Positions 50,076 to 59,202 are shown, counted from the first letter of the stretch. The stretch is 64,000 nucleotides of DNA from Hymenobacter properus (GCF_015694735.1 NZ_JADQDP010000004.1:496001-560000); one strand, 5' to 3'. Program-made: numbers and translations. The notes: generated from the letters alone by a model not told the origin.

Positions 50076-51059
50076 TCAACCGGCAACTTTCTTGGCGCGT
50101 TTGGCTTTGGCGGGCGCGTTGGGGTCGGGCGGCAGGTTGAGGGGCGGCACGGGCAGGTTGGGCGCGGGCGCGCTCAGGCCCCGCTCGCGCAGGATGGCCA
50201 CGGCGCGCAGGGCGCTGGCTTCCTTGTTCTTGATTTCAAGCATGATGTCGAAATCGAGGCCGTTCAAGTTGGTCAGGAATTCGCTGAACAGGTCATCCAC
50301 CAAGTCGTCGGTGTGCTTGCCTTTGCGCTCACCTAGGGCCTGCGAGCTGTAGTCCATCATGGGCACGCCGTCGGCGGTGGGGTGCCAGGTGCCGGCGGCC
50401 AGGCGCAGGGCCTCGGGCATGGGCTCGCCGTGGTTGAGGCACTCGTGGTGGAAGTTATCGAACAGAATGGGCACGCCGGTGAGCTCGTGCAGGTGCAGGC
50501 AGTCGCGCAGTGAGAACAGCCGGTCGTCGTTTTCTACCACCACGCGGGCCTTCACCGCCTCGGGCAGCGTGGCGTGCACCTCGGCAAACCGGCTGATGGC
50601 CCCTTCCCGGTCGCCGTAGAGCCCGCCCACGTGAATCTGCAGCTTGGCCGTGCCGTCCAGCCCCATCAAGTCCTGCATCGAGCCTTGGTACACCAGTTCC
50701 TGGATGCTGCGCCGCACAATGTCGGGGCTGGGCGAGTTGAGTACCACAAACTGGTCGGGGTGAAAGCTCACTCGCAGGTTGTTGGCCTTGATGTAGTCGC
50801 CAATGGCCCGGAACTCGGCTGCGAAATGCGTCTGCCAGGGGAAGGTATTGATTTCGTGCGAACCGAAGGGCACAATGCCCGAGCCCATCCGGAAAAAGAG
50901 CAGCCCCTGGGCCACGTTCCATTCCAGCATACGGCGCAGGCAGGTCAGGTTGGCCGTCACGGCCGCAATCAACCGCTCCTCCGAATAAGAGGCCAGCCGG
51001 AAGGTGTTGGCCGCGCTGCAGTCCATCGCCTCGTTCACGCAGGGATACCCGATTTTCAT
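50076..51059 (-). CDS. uvsE: UV DNA damage endonuclease UvsE
   Basis: 327 residues. UvsE/UVDE nicks DNA 5' of UV photoproducts and starts alternative excision repair. The sequence opens MKIGYPCVNEAM and has the TIM-barrel blocks FFRMGSGIVPFGSH, VSFHPDQFVVLNSP, LQIHVGGLYGDREGAISRF, VVENDDRLFSLRDCLHLHELTGVPILFDNFHHECL and DVMLEIKNKEAS-like DFDIMLEIKNKEAS, carrying the His/Glu/Asp metal ligands. A Pro/Ala/Lys-rich tail (PPLNLPPDPNAPAKAKRAKK) extends beyond the catalytic core. ATG at 51059. Confidence 0.94.
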   Translation of the reverse strand: MKIGYPCVNEAMDCSAANTFRLASYSEERLIAAVTANLTCLRRMLEWNVAQGLLFFRMGSGIVPFGSHEINTFPWQTHFAAEFRAIGDYIKANNLRVSFHPDQFVVLNSPSPDIVRRSIQELVYQGSMQDLMGLDGTAKLQIHVGGLYGDREGAISRFAEVHATLPEAVKARVVVENDDRLFSLRDCLHLHELTGVPILFDNFHHECLNHGEPMPEALRLAAGTWHPTADGVPMMDYSSQALGERKGKHTDDLVDDLFSEFLTNLNGLDFDIMLEIKNKEASALRAVAILRERGLSAPAPNLPVPPLNLPPDPNAPAKAKRAKKVAG

Positions 51060-51106
51060 ACTCGGGCTTACGGGAAGCAGTTGAGCCGGGTTGACGAACC
51101 TAAAAG

Positions 51107-51212
51107 AACGTCATGCCGAGCGCAGCCGAGGCATCTCGCGTACCGAAGTAAACCATAACGATTGAGTTGCGTTGCGCACGCGAGATGCCTCGGCTGCGCT
51201 CGGCATGACGTT
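51107..51212. repeat. Palindromic intergenic repeat, copy 11
   Basis: AACGTCATGCCGAGCGCAGCCGAGGC with an exact complement at the right. GAGGC/GCCTC subtype; the arms match perfectly over about 40 bases (51107-51146 region). It lies between uvsE and the next gene upstream. Confidence 0.92.
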
Positions 51213-51227
51213 TCGGCTTCTCGTGCC

Positions 51228-51929
51228 CTACGGCTCGTAGCCGCGGTTGTCCTTGAAGGCTTTGTTGTACTGCGCGCGGGCTTTGCGAAGCTTCTCGGCG
51301 CGCTGCTCGGCTTCAATCTCCTCCATTTTCCGGCGCTGCTTGCCCTCGCGCGAAAACTGGTCGTAAATCAGGCTCACCGGGCTTTGGATGGTGGGCACCG
51401 GGGCCTTGGGCGCGGTAGAGTCGACGGCAAACAGCGGTTTGGGCTTGGGCGGGCGCTTCACGCCGCTCACCACCGGCGGGGCGGGGCGCTTGATGTTGCG
51501 CAGGGCCCGGTTGATGATGGCGCGGTCGGCGCGGTCGCTCACCACCTGCACCTCGCCCAGCTGCACGCTGTCGCGCACCAGCTGAATACGCACCACCAGC
51601 TGCGAAAGGCCCGTGCCGCCCATGGGCAGGCGCTGGGTTTTGAAGCCGAGCGCCCGAAACAGCACCGTGTCGGTGGGCTGCACGTCGAGGCCAAAGCTGC
51701 CGTTGGCATCGGTGACGACGCCGCGGCGGGTGCGCTGCACCTGCACGGTGGCACCCGGCACAGCCTGGCGCGAGCCGGCTTCGGCCACGGTGCCCGTCAG
51801 GCGCACGGTGTTGGGCGCCTGGGCGCGCGCTGCGCCAGCCGCCAGCAGGCATAGCAGCACCAGCAGCCACTGCCGCGGGCTTTGCCTGGCCCAACCGCCA
51901 CGCGCACAAGACACTACTTCAACAATCAT
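51228..51929 (-). CDS. Exported protein with carboxypeptidase-like regulatory domain
   Basis: 233 residues. A signal peptide (QWLLVLLCLLAAGAARAQ) precedes a CarboxypepD_reg-like/SusC-plug-type domain: VRLTGTVAEAGSRQAVPGATVQVQRTRRGVVTDANGSFGLDVQPTDTVLFRALGFKTQ. This domain is common in this phylum at the front of TonB-linked receptors, but here no receptor follows. The second half has a Pro/Lys-rich linker and a charged helix (REGKQRRKMEEIEAEQRAEKLRKARAQYNKAFKD). Probably periplasmic. ATG at 51929. Confidence 0.82.
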   Translation of the reverse strand: MIVEVVSCARGGWARQSPRQWLLVLLCLLAAGAARAQAPNTVRLTGTVAEAGSRQAVPGATVQVQRTRRGVVTDANGSFGLDVQPTDTVLFRALGFKTQRLPMGGTGLSQLVVRIQLVRDSVQLGEVQVVSDRADRAIINRALRNIKRPAPPVVSGVKRPPKPKPLFAVDSTAPKAPVPTIQSPVSLIYDQFSREGKQRRKMEEIEAEQRAEKLRKARAQYNKAFKDNRGYEP

Positions 51930-51976
51930 TAATTACTAACACACAACCTGACTACAAAGTAGCAACCCAATGAGCC

Positions 51977-52011
51977 AAAAAAAGCCCGCACCGTTGCAGG
52001 CGCGGGCTTTT
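51977..52011. terminator. Terminator upstream of the carboxypeptidase-regulatory gene
   Basis: AAAAAGCCCGC-ACC...-GCGGGCTTTT stem with A/T-runs at each side. It lies 36 bases before the stop of the Thr-rich lipoprotein gene at 52047 (minus strand), so it ends that transcript. Confidence 0.8.
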
Positions 52012-52046
52012 CTACGATGGTTCGGCCGATTGCATCGACCAAACGC

Positions 52047-52724
52047 TTAGTTTTTCGCTTTCGTGCCGTCGGCATCTTTGGTTTTCACCTTGCCGTTGTC
52101 TTTCACCTTGATTTTGCTGCCGTCGTCGGCTTTGGCTTTCATTTTCGAAACGCCAGCGCCCGTGCCGGTCATGCCGTTATCGGTCGTGGTAGTCGTCGTT
52201 TCTTCCGTGGTGGTTGTGGTCGAACCGTTGGAACCGCTCATGGCCGAGCCGGTGGTATCCGACATCGACGACATGTTGCTGTCGTCAGTGCTGGCGTAGT
52301 TGCTGTCGTCGTAGTCCGAGCGGCTCGACTGGTAGGCCTGGTACTGGGCGGGCTCCACGAAAATCACCTTGAACTCCTGGTCCTCGGCGGCGCGCTCGTC
52401 GCGCATGGCGGCGGCCATGCCGGTGGTGTCGGTGGCGTACTTGCTGCGCATGTCGTTCATGCGCTTGTAGCGGTTCACGTACACGGTGCGGATTTTGGTT
52501 TTGGTGGCCTCGTCCGTGATTTTCATGTTGGCCACCATCTTGTCGGCAATCTGCTGGGCGCGGGCCTCAATCTGGGCGTCGCTCATCGGGCCGGTGGTGG
52601 TCGTCGTGGTCGTGGTGGTGGTGCCTTCGGCGGGTGTAGTAGTGGTTTCGGTGGTCTTCTCCTGCGAGCAGGAAGCCAGCGAGAGGGCAGCAGCGCCCGC
52701 GAGAATCAACAAGGAATTTTTCAT
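52047..52724 (-). CDS. Thr-rich lipoprotein with internal helical domain
   Basis: 225 residues. A lipoprotein signal ends at LASC (Cys 19). A threonine-rich tract (TTETTTTPAEGTTTTT...) leads to a helical domain (SDAQIEARAQQIADKMVANMKITDEATKTKIRTVYVNRYKRMNDMRSKY), a Ser/Asp/Tyr-rich part, a second threonine tract and a lysine/aspartate-rich end (KAKADDGSKIKVKDNGKVKTKDADGTKAK). The central domain has the periodicity of small periplasmic sensor or adaptor proteins. No family recognised. A possible GTAAC box lies upstream at 52801-52805 (minus strand). Confidence 0.7.
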   Translation of the reverse strand: MKNSLLILAGAAALSLASCSQEKTTETTTTPAEGTTTTTTTTTTGPMSDAQIEARAQQIADKMVANMKITDEATKTKIRTVYVNRYKRMNDMRSKYATDTTGMAAAMRDERAAEDQEFKVIFVEPAQYQAYQSSRSDYDDSNYASTDDSNMSSMSDTTGSAMSGSNGSTTTTTEETTTTTTDNGMTGTGAGVSKMKAKADDGSKIKVKDNGKVKTKDADGTKAKN

Positions 52725-52832
52725 GAGAAAGGAATTGAAAAGGCGTCAACCGTCAGTGGTTGAACGGATGAGGGGCCTTTACGGGCAGGTCGCGGCGGAT
52801 GTTACCACAACGGTATATTTCGTTACTCCTGC

Positions 52833-54071
52833 CTAGGCGCGCCGCAGCTCAAATACCGTGATTTCGGGCAGGAAGCCCACCCGCCCCGGATAGCCCAAAA
52901 AGCCCAGCCCCACGTTAACGTACAGCTTCTGGCGGCCTTTTTCGTACAGCCCGGCCCACTGCTTGTAGGCATATTGCACGGGGCTCCATTTCAGAAACGG
53001 CAGGTTCAGTCCGAACTGCATGCCGTGGGTGTGGCCGCTGAGGGTGAGGTCGATGTCGGGGTAGTTCAGGATGTGGCTTTCCCAGTAGGAAGGGTCGTGC
53101 GAGAGCAGGATTTTGAAGGGCGCGTCGGCACTGGCGGCGTGGGCCTTGGGCAGGTTGCCGTAGGTGTGGAAGTTGAGGTGGGAACTGCTGTTCTGAATGC
53201 CCAGAATGGCAATTTTATCGCCGCCGCGCTCGATGAAGTGGGTGGTGTCATTAAGCAGCGTCCAGCCCATTTTGGCGTGGTTCTGCATGAGGCGCTCCAG
53301 GTTCTGGCGCCACAGGGCGCGGTCGTCGCGGAATTCAGCCACGTAGTCGCCGTAGTCGTGGTTGCCGAGGCTGGAGAAGATGGGCAGGTCGGACTTGATT
53401 TTGGACAGGGCCGGAATGTGCGGTTCCACTTCCTCGGCGCGGTTGTTCACCAGGTCGCCGGTCATCAGGATGAGGTCGGCGCCCTGGCGGTTTATCATGG
53501 CTACGGCCCGTTCCAGCGGCTCGGTGGAGTTGAAGCTACCCGTGTGCAGGTCGGAAATCTGCAGCACCTTGAAGCCGTCGAAGCCCGCCGGCAGGTTGGG
53601 GAATTTCAGCGTGACGCGGCGCACGGTGTAGTCGGTGGCACCTTTGGCCATGCCCCACAGCAACCCGAAAAAAGGGATGGCACCCAGCCCCAGTGCCAGC
53701 TTGGCAATGAACTCGCTACGCGGAATAGCGGCACTCGTGCCATCGGCCGCGCGCGGCGCGCTGAACGAGCGCATCAGCCGCGTGAGGTCTTCGAGCAGCA
53801 GCGGCAGCAGCATCACCAGCTTGCCGGCTAGCAGCAGCAACGGCAGACTCATGAGGTAGCTCTTGAGCACCGTATGGCCCGCCTGGCGGGTGACGCCGGC
53901 CCAGATGGCCAGCCACCAAACCACCCCTGTCAGAACCCAATAGCCAATGCTCACCCCGCGCCGCGCCCCCGGCGACAAGTGCTGCGCCAGCGTGCGCGCG
54001 GCCTGATACCCATACCATTCAGCCAATACCACCAGCCCCAACACCAACCACAACACCAACGGATTTCGCAT
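52833..54071 (-). CDS. Membrane-bound metallophosphoesterase
   Basis: 412 residues. Four N-terminal membrane helices in the first ~150 residues (LVLWLVLGLVVLAEWYGY; ...VWWLAIWAGV; YLMSLPLLLLAGKLVMLLPLLL; LGLGAIPFFGLLWGMA) precede a calcineurin-type phosphoesterase domain. Its metal motifs are QISDLHTG, LMTGDLVNN, SSLGNHDYGDY, LLSHDPSY and LSGHTHGMQ. This layout resembles YaeI/LpxG-like enzymes acting on lipids or nucleotides at the membrane. Substrate not shown. ATG at 54071. Divergent from radC. Confidence 0.88.
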   Translation of the reverse strand: MRNPLVLWLVLGLVVLAEWYGYQAARTLAQHLSPGARRGVSIGYWVLTGVVWWLAIWAGVTRQAGHTVLKSYLMSLPLLLLAGKLVMLLPLLLEDLTRLMRSFSAPRAADGTSAAIPRSEFIAKLALGLGAIPFFGLLWGMAKGATDYTVRRVTLKFPNLPAGFDGFKVLQISDLHTGSFNSTEPLERAVAMINRQGADLILMTGDLVNNRAEEVEPHIPALSKIKSDLPIFSSLGNHDYGDYVAEFRDDRALWRQNLERLMQNHAKMGWTLLNDTTHFIERGGDKIAILGIQNSSSHLNFHTYGNLPKAHAASADAPFKILLSHDPSYWESHILNYPDIDLTLSGHTHGMQFGLNLPFLKWSPVQYAYKQWAGLYEKGRQKLYVNVGLGFLGYPGRVGFLPEITVFELRRA

Positions 54072-54148
54072 ATTCTAATATAAAGCGCTAAATGCCCCGG
54101 CAACACTGCATCGCCGCGGACTCCGGCTTTAAACGCGCCCGGCGAGCT

Positions 54149-54181
54149 TTTGCTTTACATTTAGCTTACTTTTTACCTTCT
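54149..54181 (+). promoter_or_regulatory. Promoter candidate of radC
   Basis: TTTG (54149-54152), 21 bases, TACCTTCT (54174-54181), one base off the -7 consensus. It ends 16 bases before the ATG. Confidence 0.5.
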
Positions 54182-54197
54182 ACCCCGGCCCCATTGC

Positions 54198-54929
54198 ATG
54201 GAACCGCTTGACCAGCTGCCCGAATCCGCTGCCTCCTACCCCACACCCGCCACTGGCATCAAAAGCTGGGCCGAGGACGACCGCCCCCGCGAAAAGCTGA
54301 TGAGCAAGGGCCGCGCCGCCCTCTCCGACGCCGAGCTGCTGGCCATCCTCATCGGCTCGGGCACCACCAAGCTCACGGCCGTGGATGTGGGTAAGCTCAT
54401 GCTGCAGGGGGTGGGCAACGACCTTAACGCCCTGGCCCGCGAAAGCGTGAAGCAGCTCTGCCGCCACCCCGGCATCGGCGAAGCCAAGGCCATTACGGTG
54501 GTGGCCGCGCTGGAGCTAGGCCGCCGCCGCAAGGAAGCCGACGCTGCCCCGCGCACCACCATCACCTGCTCGCGCGACATCTACAACCTCATGCGCCCGC
54601 ACCTGCTCGACCTTCCCCACGAGGAATTTTGGGTGATTCTGCTGAACCGGGCCAATGTGGTAATGCGCAAAACGGCTATTAGCCGCGGCGGCGTGGCTGG
54701 CACCGTGGCCGACCCCAAAATGATTTTCAAGGAAGCCCTGGAGCAGCTGGCCAGCAGCGTCATCTTGGTGCACAACCACCCCAGCGGCAACCGCAACCCC
54801 AGCGGCGCCGACATCCAGCTCACCAAAAAGCTGAAAGAAGCCGGCAATTTCCTGGATTTGCCCATTCTCGACCACCTGATTTTTGCCGAGCAAGGGTATT
54901 ATAGCTTCGCGGACGAGGGGATTTTGTAG
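54198..54929 (+). CDS. radC: RadC family protein (JAB/MPN domain)
   Basis: 243 residues. An N-terminal helix-hairpin-helix (LCRHPGIGEAKAITVVAALELGRR) precedes the JAB/MPN fold with the metal motif HNHPSGNRNPSGAD (His192, His194, Asp205) and Glu143 in PHEEFWVILL. RadC was once linked to DNA repair, but its true role is unsettled; the JAMM motif predicts a metallo-hydrolase. It is transcribed alone. ATG at 54198, closely following a promoter-like element. Confidence 0.92.
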   Translation: MEPLDQLPESAASYPTPATGIKSWAEDDRPREKLMSKGRAALSDAELLAILIGSGTTKLTAVDVGKLMLQGVGNDLNALARESVKQLCRHPGIGEAKAITVVAALELGRRRKEADAAPRTTITCSRDIYNLMRPHLLDLPHEEFWVILLNRANVVMRKTAISRGGVAGTVADPKMIFKEALEQLASSVILVHNHPSGNRNPSGADIQLTKKLKEAGNFLDLPILDHLIFAEQGYYSFADEGIL

Positions 54930-55091
54930 CAGGCACTGGCTACTCGGCATACGTACAGGCACTGCTTTCCCACTCTAAACTTGTGCGGGGCAATGGGGTT
55001 ATGGTCACGCTTTTGGGTAGGTGAGCTTCTTAATGGCGCTCAGTTACCGAGAGCATTCACCACTATTTCTCACTCCACACACCAAAAACCC

Positions 55092-55874
55092 ATGAAATTT
55101 ACCTTCCTTCTTGCGGCTGCGCTGGCAGCTTTCACCGTGCAGGCGCAAGCCCAAACGGCTGCCACCGCTTCGCGCGCCGCCGCTGACAAGATTGCCACCA
55201 AAAAAGGCCCGCTTACGGTGCAGCCCATCACCCACGGCAGCGTGGTGCTGAGTTGGGGCGGTAAAACCATTTACGTGGACCCCTACGGCGGCCCCGCGGG
55301 CTTCGCCGGATTGGCGCCGGCCGACGTCGTCCTCATCACCGATATTCACCCCGACCACCTCGACCCCAAAACGCTGGCCGGCCTCTCCGTGGGCAAGGCC
55401 TTGATGATAGTGCCCCCGGCCGTAGCCGAAAAGCTGCCCGCCGAATACAAAGGGCACGTGCGCGTGCTGCGCAACGGCCAGAAACTCGACACGCTGGGCA
55501 TGAGCGTAACGGCCATTCCGATGTACAACCTGCCCGAAGCGCCCGATGCCATGCACACCAAAGGCCGCGGCAACGGCTACGTGCTGAACCTGGGCGGCAA
55601 AAACGTGTACCTCTCCGGCGATACCGAAGACATTCCAGAAATGCGCGCCCTCAAAAACATCGACGTGGCTTTTGTGTGCATGAACCTGCCCTACACCATG
55701 GACGTGAACCAAGCGGCGCAGGCCGTACTGGCCTTCAAGCCCGGCATTGTGTATCCCTACCACTACCGCGGCCAAAACGGCCTGAGCGACGTGGCCGCCT
55801 TCAAGAAAACCGTGAACGCGGCCAATAAAAATATCGACGTGCGCCTGCGCAACTGGTACCCCACGGCCCAGTAG
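55092..55874 (+). CDS. Exported MBL-fold metal-dependent hydrolase (UlaG-like)
   Basis: 260 residues from the ATG at 55092 (MKFTFLLAAALAAFTVQAQAQ, a signal peptide). The metallo-beta-lactamase motif is ITDIHPDHLD (His86, Asp88, His89), a variant of HxHxDH; NVYLSGDTEDIPEM and PYHYRG supply the remaining ligands. The layout matches the UlaG/L-ascorbate-6-phosphate lactonase-like group of MBL proteins, but with a signal peptide, so a periplasmic substrate is likely. Substrate unknown. A hairpin terminator follows the stop. Confidence 0.88.
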   Translation: MKFTFLLAAALAAFTVQAQAQTAATASRAAADKIATKKGPLTVQPITHGSVVLSWGGKTIYVDPYGGPAGFAGLAPADVVLITDIHPDHLDPKTLAGLSVGKALMIVPPAVAEKLPAEYKGHVRVLRNGQKLDTLGMSVTAIPMYNLPEAPDAMHTKGRGNGYVLNLGGKNVYLSGDTEDIPEMRALKNIDVAFVCMNLPYTMDVNQAAQAVLAFKPGIVYPYHYRGQNGLSDVAAFKKTVNAANKNIDVRLRNWYPTAQ

Positions 55875-55893
55875 AACGCCGAAACGCCACCAG

Positions 55894-55931
55894 AACGCCC
55901 TGCCGAGCAGCTAGCTCGGCAGGGCGTTTTT
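55894..55931. terminator. Terminator between convergent genes
   Basis: AACGCCCTGCCGAG and CTCGGCAGGGCGTT form a perfect 14-bp stem followed by a T-run. It closes the MBL gene, and could also serve the M1 aminopeptidase gene. Confidence 0.9.
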
Positions 55932-55975
55932 GCTTTTCAAGAGGCAGACATGCGGGTTTGCAAGCCGCAGCGCCG

Positions 55976-58438
55976 CTACTTCGCCGCCTCAATGGCCCCC
56001 GCTGCCTGCTCTACCAGGCCCGCCACCAGCGCCGCATTTGGGCGGCTGGCCTGCCGCTGCTGCACCTGCCGCAGCTGGGCCACGATGCGGGGGGCGTCCA
56101 CGTAGGGCTTAAATTTCACGGCTAAGTCGCGGATGCGGGCGATGCCTTCTGTTAGGGCCGTGGGGTCGTCGAGGCGGCCGAGCATTTCAAATAGGCCGGT
56201 GAACATTTGAAAACGGCCGTTGGGGTCGGCGGCATCGTATTTTGCGCGCACCAGCGGCCACTGCGCGGCGCCGCCGGCCGTGCCATACACCGTCACAAGG
56301 GCGCTGGTGAGGGCGCCTTTGTTGTCGGCCTCGAAGGCGGTGGCGCGGGCCAGGGCTTGCGCGGGGTTCAGGGGCAGCAGGGCTACCAAGGCCGCGCCCT
56401 GCACTTGGTACGAGCGGCTGCCCAAGGCCTTGGCGAAGAGCGGCGCATAGCGCTTCTCTTTGAGCGTGCCCAGCGCAGCGAGGGCGCTGGCCTGCACGCG
56501 CGGAGTGGCATCGGTGGCAGCCAGCTGGGTCAGCAGCGGCGTAGCGGCCTTGCGCAGTGGCGCGTTTTTGAGGTCGAGCAGTTCGATGGCCATGTCGCGC
56601 AGGGCGGGCGACTTGTCGGTGAGGCCAGCAAGCAGGATTTGCTGAGCCACGGGGTCGGCGGCTTGGTCGCCGGCGGCGCGCAGGGCTTCGCGACGGTCGA
56701 GGTAGTGGGCGGCGTGGCGCTGCTGGTAGGCGAACTCAGCTAGCGACTTGTGGTCGGTTTTCTGCCAGAGCAGTACGTTTTCGGCATCCACATTCACCAG
56801 GTTGGGCTTAGCAGCGAGAGGCATGGTGAAGGTTTGGGTGGCTTCGGTCATCATCACGGGCTGATGCACGGCCCGGCCGCCCACGTAGTAGTCGATGGTA
56901 AACGGCAGCTGGAAAACCGTTCCGGCCTGGGTCTGCTTCACCGTCACGGACTGTACTTTCTTAGCTGCGTCCCAGGCATAATCAATTGTCACCACCGGGT
57001 GGCCGGCGCCGAAGTACCACTGGTTGAAAAACCAGTTCAAATCCTTGCCCGAGGCTTCTTCCAGCGCCAGCCGCAGCTGGTGGGCCTCGCCGGTGCCAAA
57101 GGCATTTTGCGTGAGGTAGCGCTTCAAACCCTGAAAAAATACGTCCTCGCCCAAATAGGCCCGCAACATATTGAGGATGCTGCCGCCCTTCTGGTAGGTC
57201 ACGTTGTCAAACATGTCCTCCTTATCGGCGTAGTTAAAATATACCAGCGGGCGGGTGTAGCTGGTGGGGGTGCGCAAGTAGGTGCGGCGGCTGGCGTCGG
57301 CCTGCTGCTGGCCGGCGTCGGGGCCGTGGGCGTGCTCGGCCCAAAGCACCTCGCTGAAGTTGGCGAACGACTCGTTCACGGTCAGGTTGCTCCAGCTTTC
57401 GCAGGTCACGTAGTCGCCAAACCAATGGTGGAACAGCTCGTGGGCAATTTCGCGCTCCACGCCCGCATACTCCCAGTCGAGCAATTCTCGGGCCGTGCCC
57501 TGGGCCTGCTCGCCAAACAGCGAGGCCGACGCGTTTTCCATGGCCCCGGCCACGTAGTCGCGGCACACAATCTGGCTGTACTTGTTCCACGGAAAGTCCA
57601 CGCCGAGGCGCTGCGAGAAAAACTCCAGCATCTGGGGCGTCTGCCCAAATATCTGCTTCGCCTGGGCCGCGTAGCGGGGTTCGAGGTAGTAATTCACTTC
57701 CTTGCCGCGCCAGGAGTCTTTGGTGATGCGGAAGTCGCCCACGGCCATCATCACCAGATAGGGTGCACAGGGCTCGGTCAGCTGCCAGGTATCGGTGCGC
57801 AGGCCGGGGCCGGCGGGCGTCTGGCGGGTCAGGCGGCCGTTGCTGAGCGTGATGTACTTGGCCGGCACCGTCAGGCTGAGGTCGAGGGTAGTTTTCTGGT
57901 TAGGCTTGTCGATGGTGGGAAACCAGGCCGAATTCGATTCCGACTCGCCCTGCGTCCAGATTTGCACCGGCTTGCCAACCACGGCACTGTCGGGGTTAAT
58001 GAAGTACAGCCCCTTGGCCTGGCCGATGGCCGCGCTGCCTTTGGCGTCCAGCTCATCGGGCTTTGCCGTGTAGTCGAGGTAAACCGTGTAGGCCTGGCCG
58101 GCGGCAACCGCTTGGGGCAGGTGGATGAGCAGTTGGCGCCGGTTGTAGTCGTATTTCAACGGAGTGCGGCTGCCACCCTGCACCAGTTTCACGGTTTTAA
58201 TATCCATGCCCTTGGCATCGAGCCGCAGCGAATCGGTGGCCACGCCGTGCGGCTTCAGCGTCAGCTCTGCCTCGCCGTACAGGTAGCGCTTGGCGTAGTC
58301 GAAGCGCACATTCAGTTTGGTATGCACCAAATCGTTCACCCGGCGGGCCGCTTCGTGGTAGGGCGCGGGGCTGGTTGGTTGGGCCGAGCCAACGAGCGCG
58401 CGACTTAGCAACAAAATCAGGAATAAGCTTTTTTGCAT
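55976..58438 (-). CDS. M1 family aminopeptidase with C-terminal HEAT-like repeats
   Basis: 820 residues from the ATG at 58438 (MQKSLFLILLLSRALVGSAQ, a signal peptide). It removes N-terminal amino acids from peptides. The exopeptidase signature GAMEN is at residues 298-302 and the zinc motif HELFH-x18-E at 333-356. The N-terminal domain contains VRFDYAKRYLYGEAELTLKP and the middle YQKGGSILNMLRAYLGEDVFFQGLKRYL. Beyond ~600 the C-terminus carries helical repeats (SPALRDMAIELLDLKNAPLRKAATPLLTQLAATDATPRVQASALAALG), which in this family act as a lid. Probably periplasmic. It diverges from the DUF1684 gene. Confidence 0.93.
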   Translation of the reverse strand: MQKSLFLILLLSRALVGSAQPTSPAPYHEAARRVNDLVHTKLNVRFDYAKRYLYGEAELTLKPHGVATDSLRLDAKGMDIKTVKLVQGGSRTPLKYDYNRRQLLIHLPQAVAAGQAYTVYLDYTAKPDELDAKGSAAIGQAKGLYFINPDSAVVGKPVQIWTQGESESNSAWFPTIDKPNQKTTLDLSLTVPAKYITLSNGRLTRQTPAGPGLRTDTWQLTEPCAPYLVMMAVGDFRITKDSWRGKEVNYYLEPRYAAQAKQIFGQTPQMLEFFSQRLGVDFPWNKYSQIVCRDYVAGAMENASASLFGEQAQGTARELLDWEYAGVEREIAHELFHHWFGDYVTCESWSNLTVNESFANFSEVLWAEHAHGPDAGQQQADASRRTYLRTPTSYTRPLVYFNYADKEDMFDNVTYQKGGSILNMLRAYLGEDVFFQGLKRYLTQNAFGTGEAHQLRLALEEASGKDLNWFFNQWYFGAGHPVVTIDYAWDAAKKVQSVTVKQTQAGTVFQLPFTIDYYVGGRAVHQPVMMTEATQTFTMPLAAKPNLVNVDAENVLLWQKTDHKSLAEFAYQQRHAAHYLDRREALRAAGDQAADPVAQQILLAGLTDKSPALRDMAIELLDLKNAPLRKAATPLLTQLAATDATPRVQASALAALGTLKEKRYAPLFAKALGSRSYQVQGAALVALLPLNPAQALARATAFEADNKGALTSALVTVYGTAGGAAQWPLVRAKYDAADPNGRFQMFTGLFEMLGRLDDPTALTEGIARIRDLAVKFKPYVDAPRIVAQLRQVQQRQASRPNAALVAGLVEQAAGAIEAAK

Positions 58439-58534
58439 TGGATAGGGAAGAACAGGAAGGCGACGGAACTTGAGCTGCATGATACACCCGAGGTGCAGCG
58501 GGTTGGTTACATTTTTTTCGATTATTTACCAGTT

Positions 58535-59146
58535 ATGATTAAAAAACTCGCGCTGGCGGCGGCTCTCATTGGCATCATCTGGTATTCGCTGAACGATGCG
58601 AAGCCCAACAACAGCGCCTATCTGGCCCAATTGAACAAATTCCGGCGCGACAAAAATCTGTCGTTCCGACAGTCGGAAGAATCACCGTTGCCCGCCGCAC
58701 AAAAAGCCGCCTTCGATAGCCTGAAATACTATCCCGGCGACCCAACCTTCGTGCCGCACGCCGACATTGCGCGCAACGCCACCCCCGACACTACGCTACT
58801 GCAAATGAGCGACAACAAGGCCGAAAAGTACCTGAACTGGGGCGTGGTCAAATTCAGTATCAACAACTCCCCCCAGCAGCTTCGCCTCTACCTTAAGGCC
58901 AACGGCCGCGACTCCACCCTTTTCATCCCTTTCACCGACCTCACTAACGGCCACGAAACCTACGGCGGCGGCCGTTACCTCGACGCCCCCCTGCCGTTGC
59001 TCAACGAGTCGGAAATCACTCTGGATTTCAACCGCGCCTACAACCCCTACTGCGCCTACAACAACGAGTACAGCTGCCCCGTGCCCCCCGCCGAAAACCG
59101 CCTGACGGTGGCCATTCCAGCCGGCGAGAAGTCGTTTCACGAGTAG
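58535..59146 (+). CDS. DUF1684 family exported protein
   Basis: 203 residues from the ATG at 58535 (MIKKLALAAALIGIIWYSL, a signal anchor or signal peptide). DUF1684 is recognised by the closing block LDFNRAYNPYCAYNNEYSCPVPPAENRLTVAIPAGEKSF. Earlier conserved parts are FRRDKNLSFRQSEESPLP and FIPFTDLTNGHETYGGGRYLD. The family is common in this phylum and has no established function; the two cysteines in the end block may pair. An in-frame start 102 bases upstream overlaps the divergent gene's leader. Confidence 0.88.
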   Translation: MIKKLALAAALIGIIWYSLNDAKPNNSAYLAQLNKFRRDKNLSFRQSEESPLPAAQKAAFDSLKYYPGDPTFVPHADIARNATPDTTLLQMSDNKAEKYLNWGVVKFSINNSPQQLRLYLKANGRDSTLFIPFTDLTNGHETYGGGRYLDAPLPLLNESEITLDFNRAYNPYCAYNNEYSCPVPPAENRLTVAIPAGEKSFHE

Positions 59147-59150
59147 CCAC

Positions 59151-59186
59151 CTGTCATGCTTCGGCTGCGCTCAGCATGACGTTCTT
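59151..59186. repeat. Palindromic intergenic repeat, copy 12 (collapsed remnant)
   Basis: Only the outermost CTGTCATGCT of the left end is joined directly to TCGGCTGCGCTCAGCATGACG, the right arm. It looks like an element whose left arm and loop were deleted. It lies between convergent genes. Confidence 0.75.
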
Positions 59187-59202
59187 TATTATTCCTTCAA
59201 TC

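Noticed and set aside
56750-58408. 552-codon plus-strand frame over the M1 aminopeptidase
   Set aside because: Antisense shadow; the minus strand holds GAMEN and HELFH in the right spacing.
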